A stretch of DNA of 61,910 nt from an uncultured Bacteroidales bacterium. Its GTDB lineage: Bacteria; Bacteroidota; Bacteroidia; Bacteroidales; UBA932. The DNA is taken from positions 1-61,910 of the forward strand of contig ONMJ01000009.1 of NCBI GenBank assembly GCA_900318955.1, written 5' to 3'. Positions 8,677 to 15,695 of this stretch are shown here, piece by piece (positions within the stretch are counted from its first letter, which is position 1; every line of letters starts with the position of its first letter). The notes below the pieces were generated by a model. That model worked only from the letters and a program-made list of their open reading frames with translations. It was not told the origin of the DNA and did not search any database. The position numbers and the translations under genes are program-made.

Positions 8677-9756
8677 CTACTTTGAATAATTTGGAGCCGG
8701 CTTGATAATGGTAACATCATGGGGATGCGACTCAATGATTCCGGCGGCTGTAATGCGGACGAAGTTGGCCTTGCGTAGGTCATGGAGAGTCGGGGCCCCG
8801 CAATATCCCATTCCGGCGCGAAGACCGCCCATCAACTGATATATGATATCGGCAACCTTTCCCTTGCAGGCCACTCTTGAAACTATCCCTTCGGGAACAA
8901 GCTTTTTATTATCTGTCTCGGCCTCCTGGAAATAACGGTCTTTCGACCCTTGCTCCATGGCATCGAGAGAACCCATTCCGCGATAAACCTTGTATCTCTG
9001 ACCGTCGACTTCTATCACCTCGCCGGGAGTCTCCTCAGATGCGGCGAAAAGGGATCCGGCCATTACGGTGTCAGCTCCGGCAGCAATAGCTTTGGTGATA
9101 TCTCCCGAGTAGCGGATGCCTCCATCGGCAATTATCGGCACATCCAAGCCCTTGAGGCCCTCGTAAGAAAGCATGATTGCAGTAAGCTGAGGCATCCCGA
9201 TTCCTGCAATTATTCTCGTAGTACATATGGACCCGGGGCCGATTCCGACCTTGACGGCACTTACTCCGGCATCGGCGAGCGCCTTCGCTCCTTCAGCCGT
9301 AGCGATATTTCCGGCAACAATCTGAATATCCTTGAAGGTGGAGCATGCACTTCGAATCACCTTCAGTACGCCTTCAGAATGACCATGTGCCGTGTCAACG
9401 ACAATTGCATCCGCTCCGGCAGAGTGAAGCGCCTCAATCCTTTCAAGAGTATCCGCTTTAACCCCTACTGCCGCGGCAACGAGGAGATTTTCCTTCTTTA
9501 CCTTAGCGACTTCTGAGCACTGTCTGTCGAGAGACATGTTTTTGTGGATAACTCCAATTCCTCCTTCACGCGCAACAGCAATCGCCATGGGAGCTTCCGT
9601 AACAGTATCCATTGCAGAAGATACCATAGGAACTTTGAGGGTAATATCCCGCGTGAATCGCGCAGTCAAATCGACATCCCGTGGTAGGACATCGGAATGG
9701 GCCGGGACGAGCAATACGTCGTCAAAAGTAAGGCCTTCAAAAATTTCCCTTGCCAT
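8677..9756 (-). CDS. guaB: IMP dehydrogenase lacking the CBS (Bateman) domains
   Basis: Oxidises IMP to XMP, the committed step to GMP. Catalytic loop GSICTTR with the active-site Cys, the phosphate-binding [10 protein letters not shown], the flap region ([10 protein letters not shown]) and the C-terminal [11 protein letters not shown] are all present. The protein is about 359 residues against about 490 in the usual enzyme. After [14 protein letters not shown] the sequence passes directly to [11 protein letters not shown], the point where the two CBS domains are normally inserted, so the regulatory module is cleanly absent. ATG 9756 ([13 protein letters not shown]) is chosen; an upstream in-frame ATG at 9786 lies inside the promoter box. 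It heads the operon with the two isomerases and the OstA-like gene. Confidence 0.94.
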   Translation of the reverse strand: MAREIFEGLTFDDVLLVPAHSDVLPRDVDLTARFTRDITLKVPMVSSAMDTVTEAPMAIAVAREGGIGVIHKNMSLDRQCSEVAKVKKENLLVAAAVGVKADTLERIEALHSAGADAIVVDTAHGHSEGVLKVIRSACSTFKDIQIVAGNIATAEGAKALADAGVSAVKVGIGPGSICTTRIIAGIGMPQLTAIMLSYEGLKGLDVPIIADGGIRYSGDITKAIAAGADTVMAGSLFAASEETPGEVIEVDGQRYKVYRGMGSLDAMEQGSKDRYFQEAETDNKKLVPEGIVSRVACKGKVADIIYQLMGGLRAGMGYCGAPTLHDLRKANFVRITAAGIIESHPHDVTIIKPAPNYSK

Positions 9757-9783
9757 CTTATCGAAAGAATAATATAGAATTTG

Positions 9784-9791
9784 CAAATATA
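9784..9791 (-). promoter_or_regulatory. -7 box of the guaB operon
   Basis: Minus-strand TATATTTG (TAnnTTTG), 27 nt upstream of the guaB ATG. It overlaps the longer possible reading frame and therefore supports the shorter start. Confidence 0.55.
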
Positions 9792-9825
9792 ATAAATTTC
9801 CTTCGATCTTTCGCTCCCTTTAGGG

Positions 9826-10779
9826 CTATGCAGGCATATAAAGTCTCCCTTGGTAAGTTTTGCGACTCTCCATCCGCTGCTCAAGAAGGTCTATAATCTG
9901 GAAATTACGGATCAATCCCCACTCCGGAGTATCCACAAACCTGGGAGGGACCTCGCCAACCACGCGCTCGATATAGAGGTCCGGGCGAAGACGCTCGAGA
10001 ATATCCGTCATGAGGTCAAGGTACTCATCCAGCGAATAACGTTTGAACTCCTCGGGATGAGCCTCGAACTCTGCTTTCATTCGAGTACCTTTAACCAGTT
10101 GAAGCTGGTGGAATTTAATGCTTCGAAGCGGGAGAGAGTTGATAGTATCGCACTGATCCAGAAGCATTTCCCTAGTCTCTCCGGGAAGGCCGAGAATAAA
10201 ATGGGCGCCGACATCAATCCCTCTTTCCGCCGTTTTTTCCACAGCCCGTCTTGCCGTGTCGAAATCATGTCCACGATTGATCCTTTTCAAGGTAGCATCG
10301 TAACAGGATTCGATACCGTATTCGAGAGTGACAATCATCTCGTGGGGCCAACCCTCTTTCTCTCTCCCCTTGAGGGAAGAAATGTAATCGAGCTTCTCAT
10401 CATCTACGCAGTCCGGCCTGGTGCCGATAACGATACCGACCACAGAAGGGTGGGACAGAGCCTCTTCATAGACCTTACGAAGGCGCTCTAGAGGTGCGTA
10501 AGTATTTGAGAATGACTGGAAATAAGCCAGATAGTGGGTAGTATTGCGATAGCGCACCCGATGGAATTCTATCCCCTCGTCGATCTGCTCATGAAGGCTC
10601 TTCCCTGCCGTACTGTATCCAGGATGGAAGGAGGCATTGTCACAGTATGTGCACCCGCCTACTCCAACCTTTCCGTCTCGGTTGGGACATGTAAAGCCGG
10701 CATCCAGGACCAGCTTTTGAAGCCTTTCCCCATAGCGCTCTTTGTAGTATCCGACAAACGAATTGAACCGTCTCTCCAT
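9826..10779 (-). CDS. Radical SAM protein, TIGR01212/YhcC family
   Basis: About 317 residues. The N-terminus has the family's spaced cysteine signature FTCPNRDGKVGVGGCTYC, which should hold a [4Fe-4S] cluster, followed by HYLAYFQSFSNTYAP and GTRPDCV, both hallmarks of the YhcC group of Elp3-like radical SAM proteins. The biochemical role is unsettled as far as I know; a link to RNA modification has been proposed. ATG 10779 (MERRFNSFVGYYKERYG) matches the usual family start. The longer frame from 10833 would cross the promoter box at 10803-10810. Confidence 0.88.
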   Translation of the reverse strand: MERRFNSFVGYYKERYGERLQKLVLDAGFTCPNRDGKVGVGGCTYCDNASFHPGYSTAGKSLHEQIDEGIEFHRVRYRNTTHYLAYFQSFSNTYAPLERLRKVYEEALSHPSVVGIVIGTRPDCVDDEKLDYISSLKGREKEGWPHEMIVTLEYGIESCYDATLKRINRGHDFDTARRAVEKTAERGIDVGAHFILGLPGETREMLLDQCDTINSLPLRSIKFHQLQLVKGTRMKAEFEAHPEEFKRYSLDEYLDLMTDILERLRPDLYIERVVGEVPPRFVDTPEWGLIRNFQIIDLLEQRMESRKTYQGRLYMPA

Positions 10780-10802
10780 TATCTCTTTTCGGTCTTTGGA
10801 AG

Positions 10803-10810
10803 CAAAGATA
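10803..10810 (-). promoter_or_regulatory. -7 box for the radical SAM gene
   Basis: Minus-strand TATCTTTG, 23 nt upstream of the chosen ATG at 10779. It is divergent from the box at 10858-10865. Confidence 0.55.
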
Positions 10811-10857
10811 CTTCTTTTCCTTCCGGAAAACAATTTTCGATTGATGTGAGATTAATG

Positions 10858-10865
10858 TATCTTTG
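10858..10865 (+). promoter_or_regulatory. -7 box for the membrane protein at 10886
   Basis: TATCTTTG at 10858-10865, 20 nt before the ATG. The upstream TTTTCG/TTG stretch is a weak partner. Confidence 0.5.
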
Positions 10866-10885
10866 CCGGGATTAAACGTGTATAT

Positions 10886-11383
10886 ATGAGCTATCTGAGA
10901 TATTTTGCAATAGTCGGGATAATGGTTGCCTTTCTTGCGGCCATAGGATATGTAGGTCTCAGGATATATAAGATTCTGCCCTTTCCAACCGGGTGGAAAA
11001 TAGCAGCTGTAACTATCTATTCAGCAGCGATTGTCGCCCTGTTTTTATCTTTTACCGGAAGGTTGGACCCTCTACCTATGAATCTCGCAACAGTACTGTA
11101 TATCCTGGGAAACACATGGCTCATTTTCTTTGTATATACTTTCATGGCTTTCGCCCTAACGGACATTCTGAGACTGTTCCATGTCCTCTCTCCTTCTTTT
11201 CTTTTCGAAAGCAAGACCGGCTCGGCCGTTATCTTCGGCCTTGTCGCCATCGTTCTTCTTTACGGGAGGCTCCATTACCAGCATAAATACAGGACATTAT
11301 TGACAGGAGCGTCCGTCCGCTGGGGAGGTAGATTCAGGATAGGCACCCGAAGTGAATATGTCCTGCTGAAGCTCGTTCCGTAG
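10886..11383 (+). CDS. Polytopic membrane protein resembling the N-terminal half of membrane metallophosphoesterases (possibly truncated)
   Basis: 165 residues with four to five hydrophobic helices (about 5-25, 37-57, 68-90, 94-112 and 118-137), ending in a basic segment (LHYQHKYRTLL). Helix order, the LGNTWLIFFVYTFMAFALTDILRL segment (split here: LGNTWLIFF, VYTFMAFALTDILRL) and the following basic stretch recall the membrane half of Bacteroidota metallophosphoesterases, where a phosphatase domain starting DLH follows. Here about 25 unrelated residues and a stop follow instead, and no phosphatase motif is found in any frame before the next gene at 11457. Either a relic cut at its 3' end or a stand-alone membrane domain; I recall the homology, I have not computed it. 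Confidence 0.55.
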   Translation: MSYLRYFAIVGIMVAFLAAIGYVGLRIYKILPFPTGWKIAAVTIYSAAIVALFLSFTGRLDPLPMNLATVLYILGNTWLIFFVYTFMAFALTDILRLFHVLSPSFLFESKTGSAVIFGLVAIVLLYGRLHYQHKYRTLLTGASVRWGGRFRIGTRSEYVLLKLVP

Positions 11384-11415
11384 TGTTTTTATAGCTGACT
11401 TTCCAAAAAAAATAG

Positions 11416-11423
11416 TAAATTTG
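11416..11423 (+). promoter_or_regulatory. -7 box for the secreted protein at 11457
   Basis: TAAATTTG at 11416-11423, 33 nt before the ATG, in an A/T-rich gap. Confidence 0.5.
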
Positions 11424-11456
11424 ACGCCAAGAATAACTTTTTAAATTGAAGAAAAC

Positions 11457-11987
11457 ATGAAAAGACTTGTAACTCTGGTAGTGCTCTTTTTCCTTGCCCT
11501 TGGAGCTTCGGCACAGCAGTCAAAAATACCCACAATCCTGGAAATCGCAGAGATAGAAGAAAACGACGAGACCGTTCTTTCGGTTTTCAATATGCCCAAT
11601 GACGAGGGTAACCATTATTACCTTTCAGTCGGCACTCTCGGTATTGGTGATGAGATTTTCCAAATCCAGTTTGACCCGCTTTTCAATCTTTTCATCCCGC
11701 TTGGGAGCACTCTCGACGAGGCTCTTGAGACTCTTCAGACTATAAAGGCCGTCCTCAAAGAGCCGAAGGGGACATCCATTCAGATGGAGGGATGCTTCGC
11801 TGCTGCCTTCCCCAACGATCATCTCGAAACGGTTACCATCACCCGTCCCAATGTTGTACTTGGGAAGAAATTGATGTTCAGTCTGGAAAGAGACGGTTAC
11901 ATTAGGGCGACCCATGTCTCAAACATGAATCTGTCGGGAATTATCTCAAGCGTCAAATTCTACCGCAAGATCCACCCAAAAGAGTAA
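11457..11987 (+). CDS. Secreted hypothetical protein
   Basis: 176 residues with a clear signal peptide (MKRLVTLVVLFFLALGASAQ, cleavage after residue 20). The mature part is acidic and predicted mostly beta (NHYYLSVGTLGIGDEIFQIQ, HLETVTITRPNVVLGKKL), with a helix near residues 80-95 (LDEALETLQTIKAVL). One cysteine. I do not recognise a family. It has its own promoter and faces dapF tail to tail with only 3 bp between stops, so it is probably monocistronic. Confidence 0.7.
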   Translation: MKRLVTLVVLFFLALGASAQQSKIPTILEIAEIEENDETVLSVFNMPNDEGNHYYLSVGTLGIGDEIFQIQFDPLFNLFIPLGSTLDEALETLQTIKAVLKEPKGTSIQMEGCFAAAFPNDHLETVTITRPNVVLGKKLMFSLERDGYIRATHVSNMNLSGIISSVKFYRKIHPKE

Positions 11988-11990
11988 TGC

Positions 11991-12836
11991 TCAATGCCTG
12001 TGGGTAGGGCCGGTCAGGAAGATATCTTTGGCTGCAGGCTCACCGTCCTTTCGGTCTGAAGGCATGAAAAAGTCTACCGAAAGGTTCCCTCCGCGTGCAT
12101 GAACGTCAAAATGCAGCTTTCCGCTAAGTCCTGCATTCAATGCAGCGGCAATCGAGGTTGCGACTATACCCGTCCCGCATGAAAGAGTCTCAGCCTCTAC
12201 TCCCCTCTCGAAAGTACGGATAAGGATTTGTCCGGAGCTCCGGGGCCCAAGTGAGGCGAAATTCACATTCGCCCCCTCCGGGAAAAGAGGACTATATCGC
12301 CAAGGAAGCGCTGCTGTCTCTATATCCAATTTTTCAACTTCATCCTCTGAATCCAAGAAGGTAACATAGTGCGGACAGCCTACATCCAAATACCACCCAT
12401 TTCCATAAGTTTTTCCGTTTTCCTCTATCCTGCACGCTGCATAAACTTCCGCCATCTTGAGCCGTACGACCTTGTCCACGGGGCCGTCCTCGAGAATGCT
12501 TCCACAATAGAAGCCGCCTGCAGAAGTGAATCGGTACATCCCGTCAGGAGAAGAGGGGGCAAAACCTCTGTCGCGAGCAAACGCTATGGCACATCTACCA
12601 CCATTGCCGCACATCATGCCGCCGGTGCCGTCGTTATTGAAATAATGCATGGAAAAGTCGCATCCCGGGGCTTCTGCACCAGAAAGAAGGATAATACCGT
12701 CAGCCTTGCTACCACCCGGAAGAAGGCAGAGTCTTCGCGCCAGCTCTCCTTCAAACGCGGAAGGCGATATGCCGCTTCCCCTTCCGTCAATCATACGGAA
12801 AAGGTTTCCGGCCCCGTCATAAATTGCTTCTTCCAT
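11991..12836 (-). CDS. dapF: Diaminopimelate epimerase
   Basis: Converts LL- to meso-diaminopimelate for lysine and peptidoglycan. Both catalytic cysteine blocks are present: MCGNGGRC near residue 78 and SCGTG near residue 220, giving the two-base mechanism. About 281 residues, as expected. The N-terminal motif usually read as GxGNDF is YDGAGNLF here, so the usual Asp is Leu; the Asn is kept. ATG 12836 (MEEAIYDGAGN) is used because the promoter box lies 22 nt upstream; the in-frame ATG at 12860 falls inside it. Confidence 0.93.
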   Translation of the reverse strand: MEEAIYDGAGNLFRMIDGRGSGISPSAFEGELARRLCLLPGGSKADGIILLSGAEAPGCDFSMHYFNNDGTGGMMCGNGGRCAIAFARDRGFAPSSPDGMYRFTSAGGFYCGSILEDGPVDKVVRLKMAEVYAACRIEENGKTYGNGWYLDVGCPHYVTFLDSEDEVEKLDIETAALPWRYSPLFPEGANVNFASLGPRSSGQILIRTFERGVEAETLSCGTGIVATSIAAALNAGLSGKLHFDVHARGGNLSVDFFMPSDRKDGEPAAKDIFLTGPTHRH

Positions 12837-12857
12837 AAAAATATTGGTTCGTGGTTG

Positions 12858-12865
12858 CAAAGATA
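12858..12865 (-). promoter_or_regulatory. -7 box for dapF
   Basis: Minus-strand TATCTTTG upstream of the dapF ATG 12836, in the divergent gap with the malY-like gene. The plus-strand side has only a degenerate box (TATTTTTA near 12877). Confidence 0.5.
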
Positions 12866-12913
12866 AAAAATTGTAGTATTTTTAGTGACACCCTACACAA
12901 GAACCCGAGATAT

Positions 12914-14098
12914 ATGTACGATTTTGATGAAATAATAGACCGCAGGGGCACCTGGACCGAAAAATATGCCGAATTGAACCTGATGTTCGGCACCGAAGAC
13001 GTGCTGCCCCTTTGGGTAGCAGATATGGATTTCAGGACTCCGGATTTTGTACGAGAGGCTATCCTCAAACGTCTGGAGCACCCAATCCTCAGCTACACTG
13101 TCATCCCTGACAACTACTTCCCGACTATTTCCGCATGGCTGGAGAGACTTCACGGCTGGAAAGTGGATCCTGAGAATATCCGATATATGCCGGGTCTGGT
13201 CAAAGCCCAGGCTATTATCATAAACTACTTTCTTAAGAAGGGCGACAAGATTATCATTCAGCCCCCGGTCTATCACCGCTTTGCCCAGATTCCAAGGACC
13301 AACGGATTCGAGACAGTCGCCAACCCGCTAATCCGGGTGGAGGATGAAGATGGCTTTTTGAAAAGGTACGAGATGGATTTCGACCATCTAGAAAGCATCA
13401 TTGACGACAAGACGAAGATGCTGATTCTATGTAACCCCCACAATCCTTCGGGCCGCGCATGGGACAGAGAGACCCTCACTCGCCTGGCAGAAATCACCAC
13501 CCGTCACGGCATACTGGTCCTTTCGGACGAGATCAACGCTGAGACTGTTTTCTATGGGGAAAAGCATATTCCCTTCGCTTCTATTTCCCCCGAAGCTGCG
13601 GCAAGCTGCATCACTATGATGGCCCCTTCGAAGACATTCAATATCGCGGGAGTTGTCTCCTCTTATATCATTATCTCCAATCCTTCTCTGAGAGACAAAT
13701 TCTTCCAATGGTTGGACGAGAACTCATTCGACCTCCCCACTTTCTTCGCGATTGAGGCTACCCTAGCCTGCTATACAAAGGGATGGGAATGGCGTCAGGA
13801 GATGCTTCGTTATGTCGAAGGCAACATAGATTTCGCTGACCAGTGGATTCGAAAAAACCTCCCGAGAGTCCGCTGCGTAAGGCCCCAGGCCTCGCCTACT
13901 ATATGGCTGGATTGCACCCGTCTTGGCTACTCCCAGCCCGAACTGATGCACAACCTCCTCCACGAAGCGAAGGTCGCCTTCAACGACGGCACCCAGTTCG
14001 GTAAGGAAGGGACCGGTTACCTTCGCATCAACATTGCCGGCCCGAGAAAGGTCCTTCAAGAAGCATTCGAAAGGATCAGATATTCCGGAAAATTTTAG
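12914..14098 (+). CDS. MalY/PatB-type PLP-dependent C-S lyase / aminotransferase
   Basis: 394 residues, fold-type I PLP enzyme. The family start RRGTWTEKYAELNLMFG followed by LPLWVADMDF is typical of MalY/PatB cystathionine beta-lyases. CNPHNPSGRAWDRE and LSDEINAE are the cofactor-ring region, and the Schiff-base lysine is in APSKTFNIAG. The predicted reaction is beta-elimination of cystathionine or related thioethers, in the cytosol. ATG 12914 (MYDFDEII) is chosen over the upstream ATG at 12851, which overlaps dapF. Its stop codon directly abuts the first repeat copy at 14099, so the islet begins at the last base of this gene. Confidence 0.9.
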   Translation: MYDFDEIIDRRGTWTEKYAELNLMFGTEDVLPLWVADMDFRTPDFVREAILKRLEHPILSYTVIPDNYFPTISAWLERLHGWKVDPENIRYMPGLVKAQAIIINYFLKKGDKIIIQPPVYHRFAQIPRTNGFETVANPLIRVEDEDGFLKRYEMDFDHLESIIDDKTKMLILCNPHNPSGRAWDRETLTRLAEITTRHGILVLSDEINAETVFYGEKHIPFASISPEAAASCITMMAPSKTFNIAGVVSSYIIISNPSLRDKFFQWLDENSFDLPTFFAIEATLACYTKGWEWRQEMLRYVEGNIDFADQWIRKNLPRVRCVRPQASPTIWLDCTRLGYSQPELMHNLLHEAKVAFNDGTQFGKEGTGYLRINIAGPRKVLQEAFERIRYSGKF

Positions 14099-14147
14099 CT
14101 TCGTGACATCAAAAAAGGTCTTAAAGAATTGTAATCATTGATGTCAC
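14099..14147 (+). repeat. Islet repeat copy 1 (R1), with internal inverted repeat
   Basis: Begins CTTCGTGACATCAAAAAAG, identical over 19 bp to the start of the small gene at 16957 (bases 16963-16981), then continues GGTCTTAAAGAATTGTAATC, shared with copy 2 at 15540. Read as codons it is LRDIKKGLKEL-stop: the start of the 16957 gene joined to an end resembling its KKGLDK-stop. The arms GTGACATCAA (14103-14112) and TTGATGTCAC (14138-14147) are a perfect inverted repeat around 25 nt. Copy 1 has no promoter or ATG of its own and abuts the malY-like stop. Confidence 0.8.
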
Positions 14148-14159
14148 AGAATACTCGAA

Positions 14160-14184
14160 AGGTCACTTCATGGTGGCCTTTTTT
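14160..14184 (+). terminator. Rho-independent-type terminator after R1
   Basis: Stem AGGTCAC/GTGGCCT (one G-U pair) around TTCATG, followed by six T. Its position after the repeat and its sequence parallel the terminator after R2, so the two look related. Confidence 0.6.
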
Positions 14185-14374
14185 GGACTTGACCAAAATG
14201 GCTTGATGGTTATGACAAAGAAACAGGAAATACAACTTTTTGAAGAGAAAAAGATCCGCACAGTATGGGACGATGTGGCTGAGAGATGGTATTTCTCTAT
14301 AGTTGACGTAGTATCTGTATTGACAGAGAGTAAAGATCCTGCACTGTCTATTGAACAGGCTATTGCCGATTACC

Positions 14375-14399
14375 GACGGCTGGAAAGGCCGTCTTTTTT
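14375..14399 (+). terminator. Rho-independent terminator
   Basis: Perfect stem GACGGC/GCCGTC with a 7-nt loop followed by six T. It separates the Bro-N remnant from the RhuM promoter. Confidence 0.75.
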
Positions 14400-14420
14400 G
14401 CATTCTTTTTCCAGAAGTAT

Positions 14421-14428
14421 TATCTTTG
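14421..14428 (+). promoter_or_regulatory. -7 box of the RhuM-family gene
   Basis: TATCTTTG at 14421-14428, 15 nt before ATG 14444 and just downstream of a terminator. It decides the start: the longer frame from 14351 would cross both signals. Confidence 0.6.
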
Positions 14429-14443
14429 AGAAAATGGTTTGCT

Positions 14444-15466
14444 ATGAGCGCAGAAGATAAAGGAGAGATCATCATTTACCAGTCCGAGGACGGTAATGTG
14501 CAGTTGGATGTCCGACTGGAGAATGAGACGGTTTGGCTGACTCAGGATCAGTTGTGTATGCTTTTCAATAAAGCGAAATCCACAATCAGTGAACATATAT
14601 CCAATATTTTCAAAGAAGGGGAACTCGACGAATCGATGGTTGTTCGGAAATTCCGAATAACCACTCAACACGGTGCCATTGAAGGAAAAACGCAGAGTCG
14701 CGATGTATTATGTTACAATCTGGACGTGATCATTTCCGTGGGCTACCGCGTCCATTCCATCGTTGGTACACGCTTCCGCCAGTGGGCGACCGCTCGTCTG
14801 CATGAGTATATCGTCAAAGGATTCACCTTGGATGACCGGCGGCTCAAAGGGAATGGAGGCGGATTGTACTGGAAAGAACTCCTGGACAGGATCCGGGATA
14901 TCCGTTCTTCCGAAAAAGTCCTGTACCGCCAAGTCCTTGATCTTTATGCCACCAGCGTTGATTATAATCCCAAGGCTGAAGAGTCCGTCCGATTCTTCAA
15001 AATCGTCCAGAACAAGTTGCATTATGCTGCTCATGGGCACACTGCGGCTGAGGTCATCTTCGAAAGAGCCGATGCGGACAAACCTTTCATGGGATTGACA
15101 TCCTTTGACGGTGAGATGCCCACTTTGAAAGACACGCGCATCGCAAAGAATTACTTGAATGCCGATGAATTGAAGGTACTCAACAATATCGTATCCGGAT
15201 ATTTCGACTTTGCGGAAATCCAGGCCATCAGGCATCGGCCGATGTATATGGATGATTATATCAAACAACTGGACGGAATCCTATCGGGAACAGGTGAAAA
15301 GCTTCTAACAGACGCCGGATCCGTCAGTCACCGGCAAGCTATCGAAAAAGCGGAGAAAGAGTATCGTAAGTATCAGGTCAAAACGTTGTCTCCGGTGGAA
15401 GAAGCTTATCTTGACACGTTGAAACAATTGGAAAAGACGGCAAAGGAGAAGAGAGAGAATGAATAA
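14444..15466 (+). CDS. RhuM-family protein
   Basis: 340 residues from MSAEDKGEIIIYQSEDG. The conserved RhuM core is clear: VWLTQDQLCMLFNKAKSTIS with a helix-turn-helix-like N-terminus, then GKTQSRDVLCYNLDVIISVG, RFRQWATARLHEYIVKGF, and a C-terminal Fic-like-in-appearance half (AAHGHTAAEVIFERADADKP, MGLTSFDGEMP). The family was named from Salmonella SPI-3 and is common on mobile islands and in defence regions; its function is not established. The first 50 residues look like a DNA-binding domain. It is the sole intact cargo between repeats R1 and R2. The codon usage is less C-ending than in the flanking genes, consistent with transfer. Confidence 0.9.
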   Translation: MSAEDKGEIIIYQSEDGNVQLDVRLENETVWLTQDQLCMLFNKAKSTISEHISNIFKEGELDESMVVRKFRITTQHGAIEGKTQSRDVLCYNLDVIISVGYRVHSIVGTRFRQWATARLHEYIVKGFTLDDRRLKGNGGGLYWKELLDRIRDIRSSEKVLYRQVLDLYATSVDYNPKAEESVRFFKIVQNKLHYAAHGHTAAEVIFERADADKPFMGLTSFDGEMPTLKDTRIAKNYLNADELKVLNNIVSGYFDFAEIQAIRHRPMYMDDYIKQLDGILSGTGEKLLTDAGSVSHRQAIEKAEKEYRKYQVKTLSPVEEAYLDTLKQLEKTAKEKRENE

Positions 15467-15474
15467 AAGGATAA

Positions 15475-15591
15475 TTGCCAGTTTTTGAAATTATCCGTAT
15501 CTTTGCAACGTATTTCAAAACAGAAAGAAAGTTATGAATCTTCGTGACATCAAGAAAGGTCTTTAAGAATTGTAATCATTCAAGTCTCACA
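15475..15591 (+). repeat. Islet repeat copy 2 (R2): promoter plus micro-ORF MNLRDIKKGL
   Basis: Carries TTG (15475-15477), 20 nt, TATCTTTG (15498-15505), then AGAAAGTTATGAAT and CTTCGTGACATCAAGAAAGG. From about 15490 to 15559 it matches the promoter and start of the 16957 gene (AATTAT-CGTATCTTTGCA and AGAAAGTTATGAATCTTCG are shared). The ATG at 15534 opens only 10 codons (MNLRDIKKGL, stop 15564-15566); one base change from R1 (T for A) creates that stop. After it GAATTGTAATCATT is again shared with R1. Confidence 0.8.
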
Positions 15592-15602
15592 AGGATAACA
15601 AT

Positions 15603-15630
15603 AGGCCACCTTCGGGTGGTTTATTTGTTT
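15603..15630 (+). terminator. Terminator after R2
   Basis: CCACC-TTCG-GGTGG with flanking G-U pairs, followed by TTTATTTGTTTTT. A UUCG tetraloop makes it very stable. It would end transcripts started at the R2 promoter after the micro-ORF. Confidence 0.65.
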
Positions 15631-15654
15631 TTGATATCAAATATACTATATTTG
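15624..15654 (+). promoter_or_regulatory. Promoter of the transglutaminase-like lipoprotein
   Basis: TTTG (15624-15627), 19 nt, TATATTTG (15647-15654): an exact fit to the Bacteroidota pattern. It lies directly in the tail of the R2 terminator, so the cargo gene has a start independent of R2. Confidence 0.65.
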
Positions 15655-15695
15655 CTGAAAATGAGGGAAGTGTCATAAATGTCATTTATCGGATT

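Larger units (their letters stand above)
14212..14460 (+). pseudogene. Remnant of a Bro-N-type gene
   Basis: From ATG 14212 the frame reads MTKKQEIQLFEEKKIRTVWD, then WYFSIVDVVSVLTESKD, which I recognise as the start of Bro-N domain proteins common in Bacteroidota accessory regions. After about residue 43 the domain similarity stops. The rest (PALSIEQAIADYRR and on) is short, runs through a terminator hairpin at 14375-14399 and ends out of frame at 14460 inside the next gene. Most of the domain is missing; an internal deletion that kept the start and terminator is the simplest reading. Not expected to be functional. Confidence 0.6.

Noticed and set aside
14351-14443. Longer N-terminus for the RhuM-family protein
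   Set aside because: The extension would span a terminator and the promoter box at 14421-14428, so ATG 14444 is preferred.
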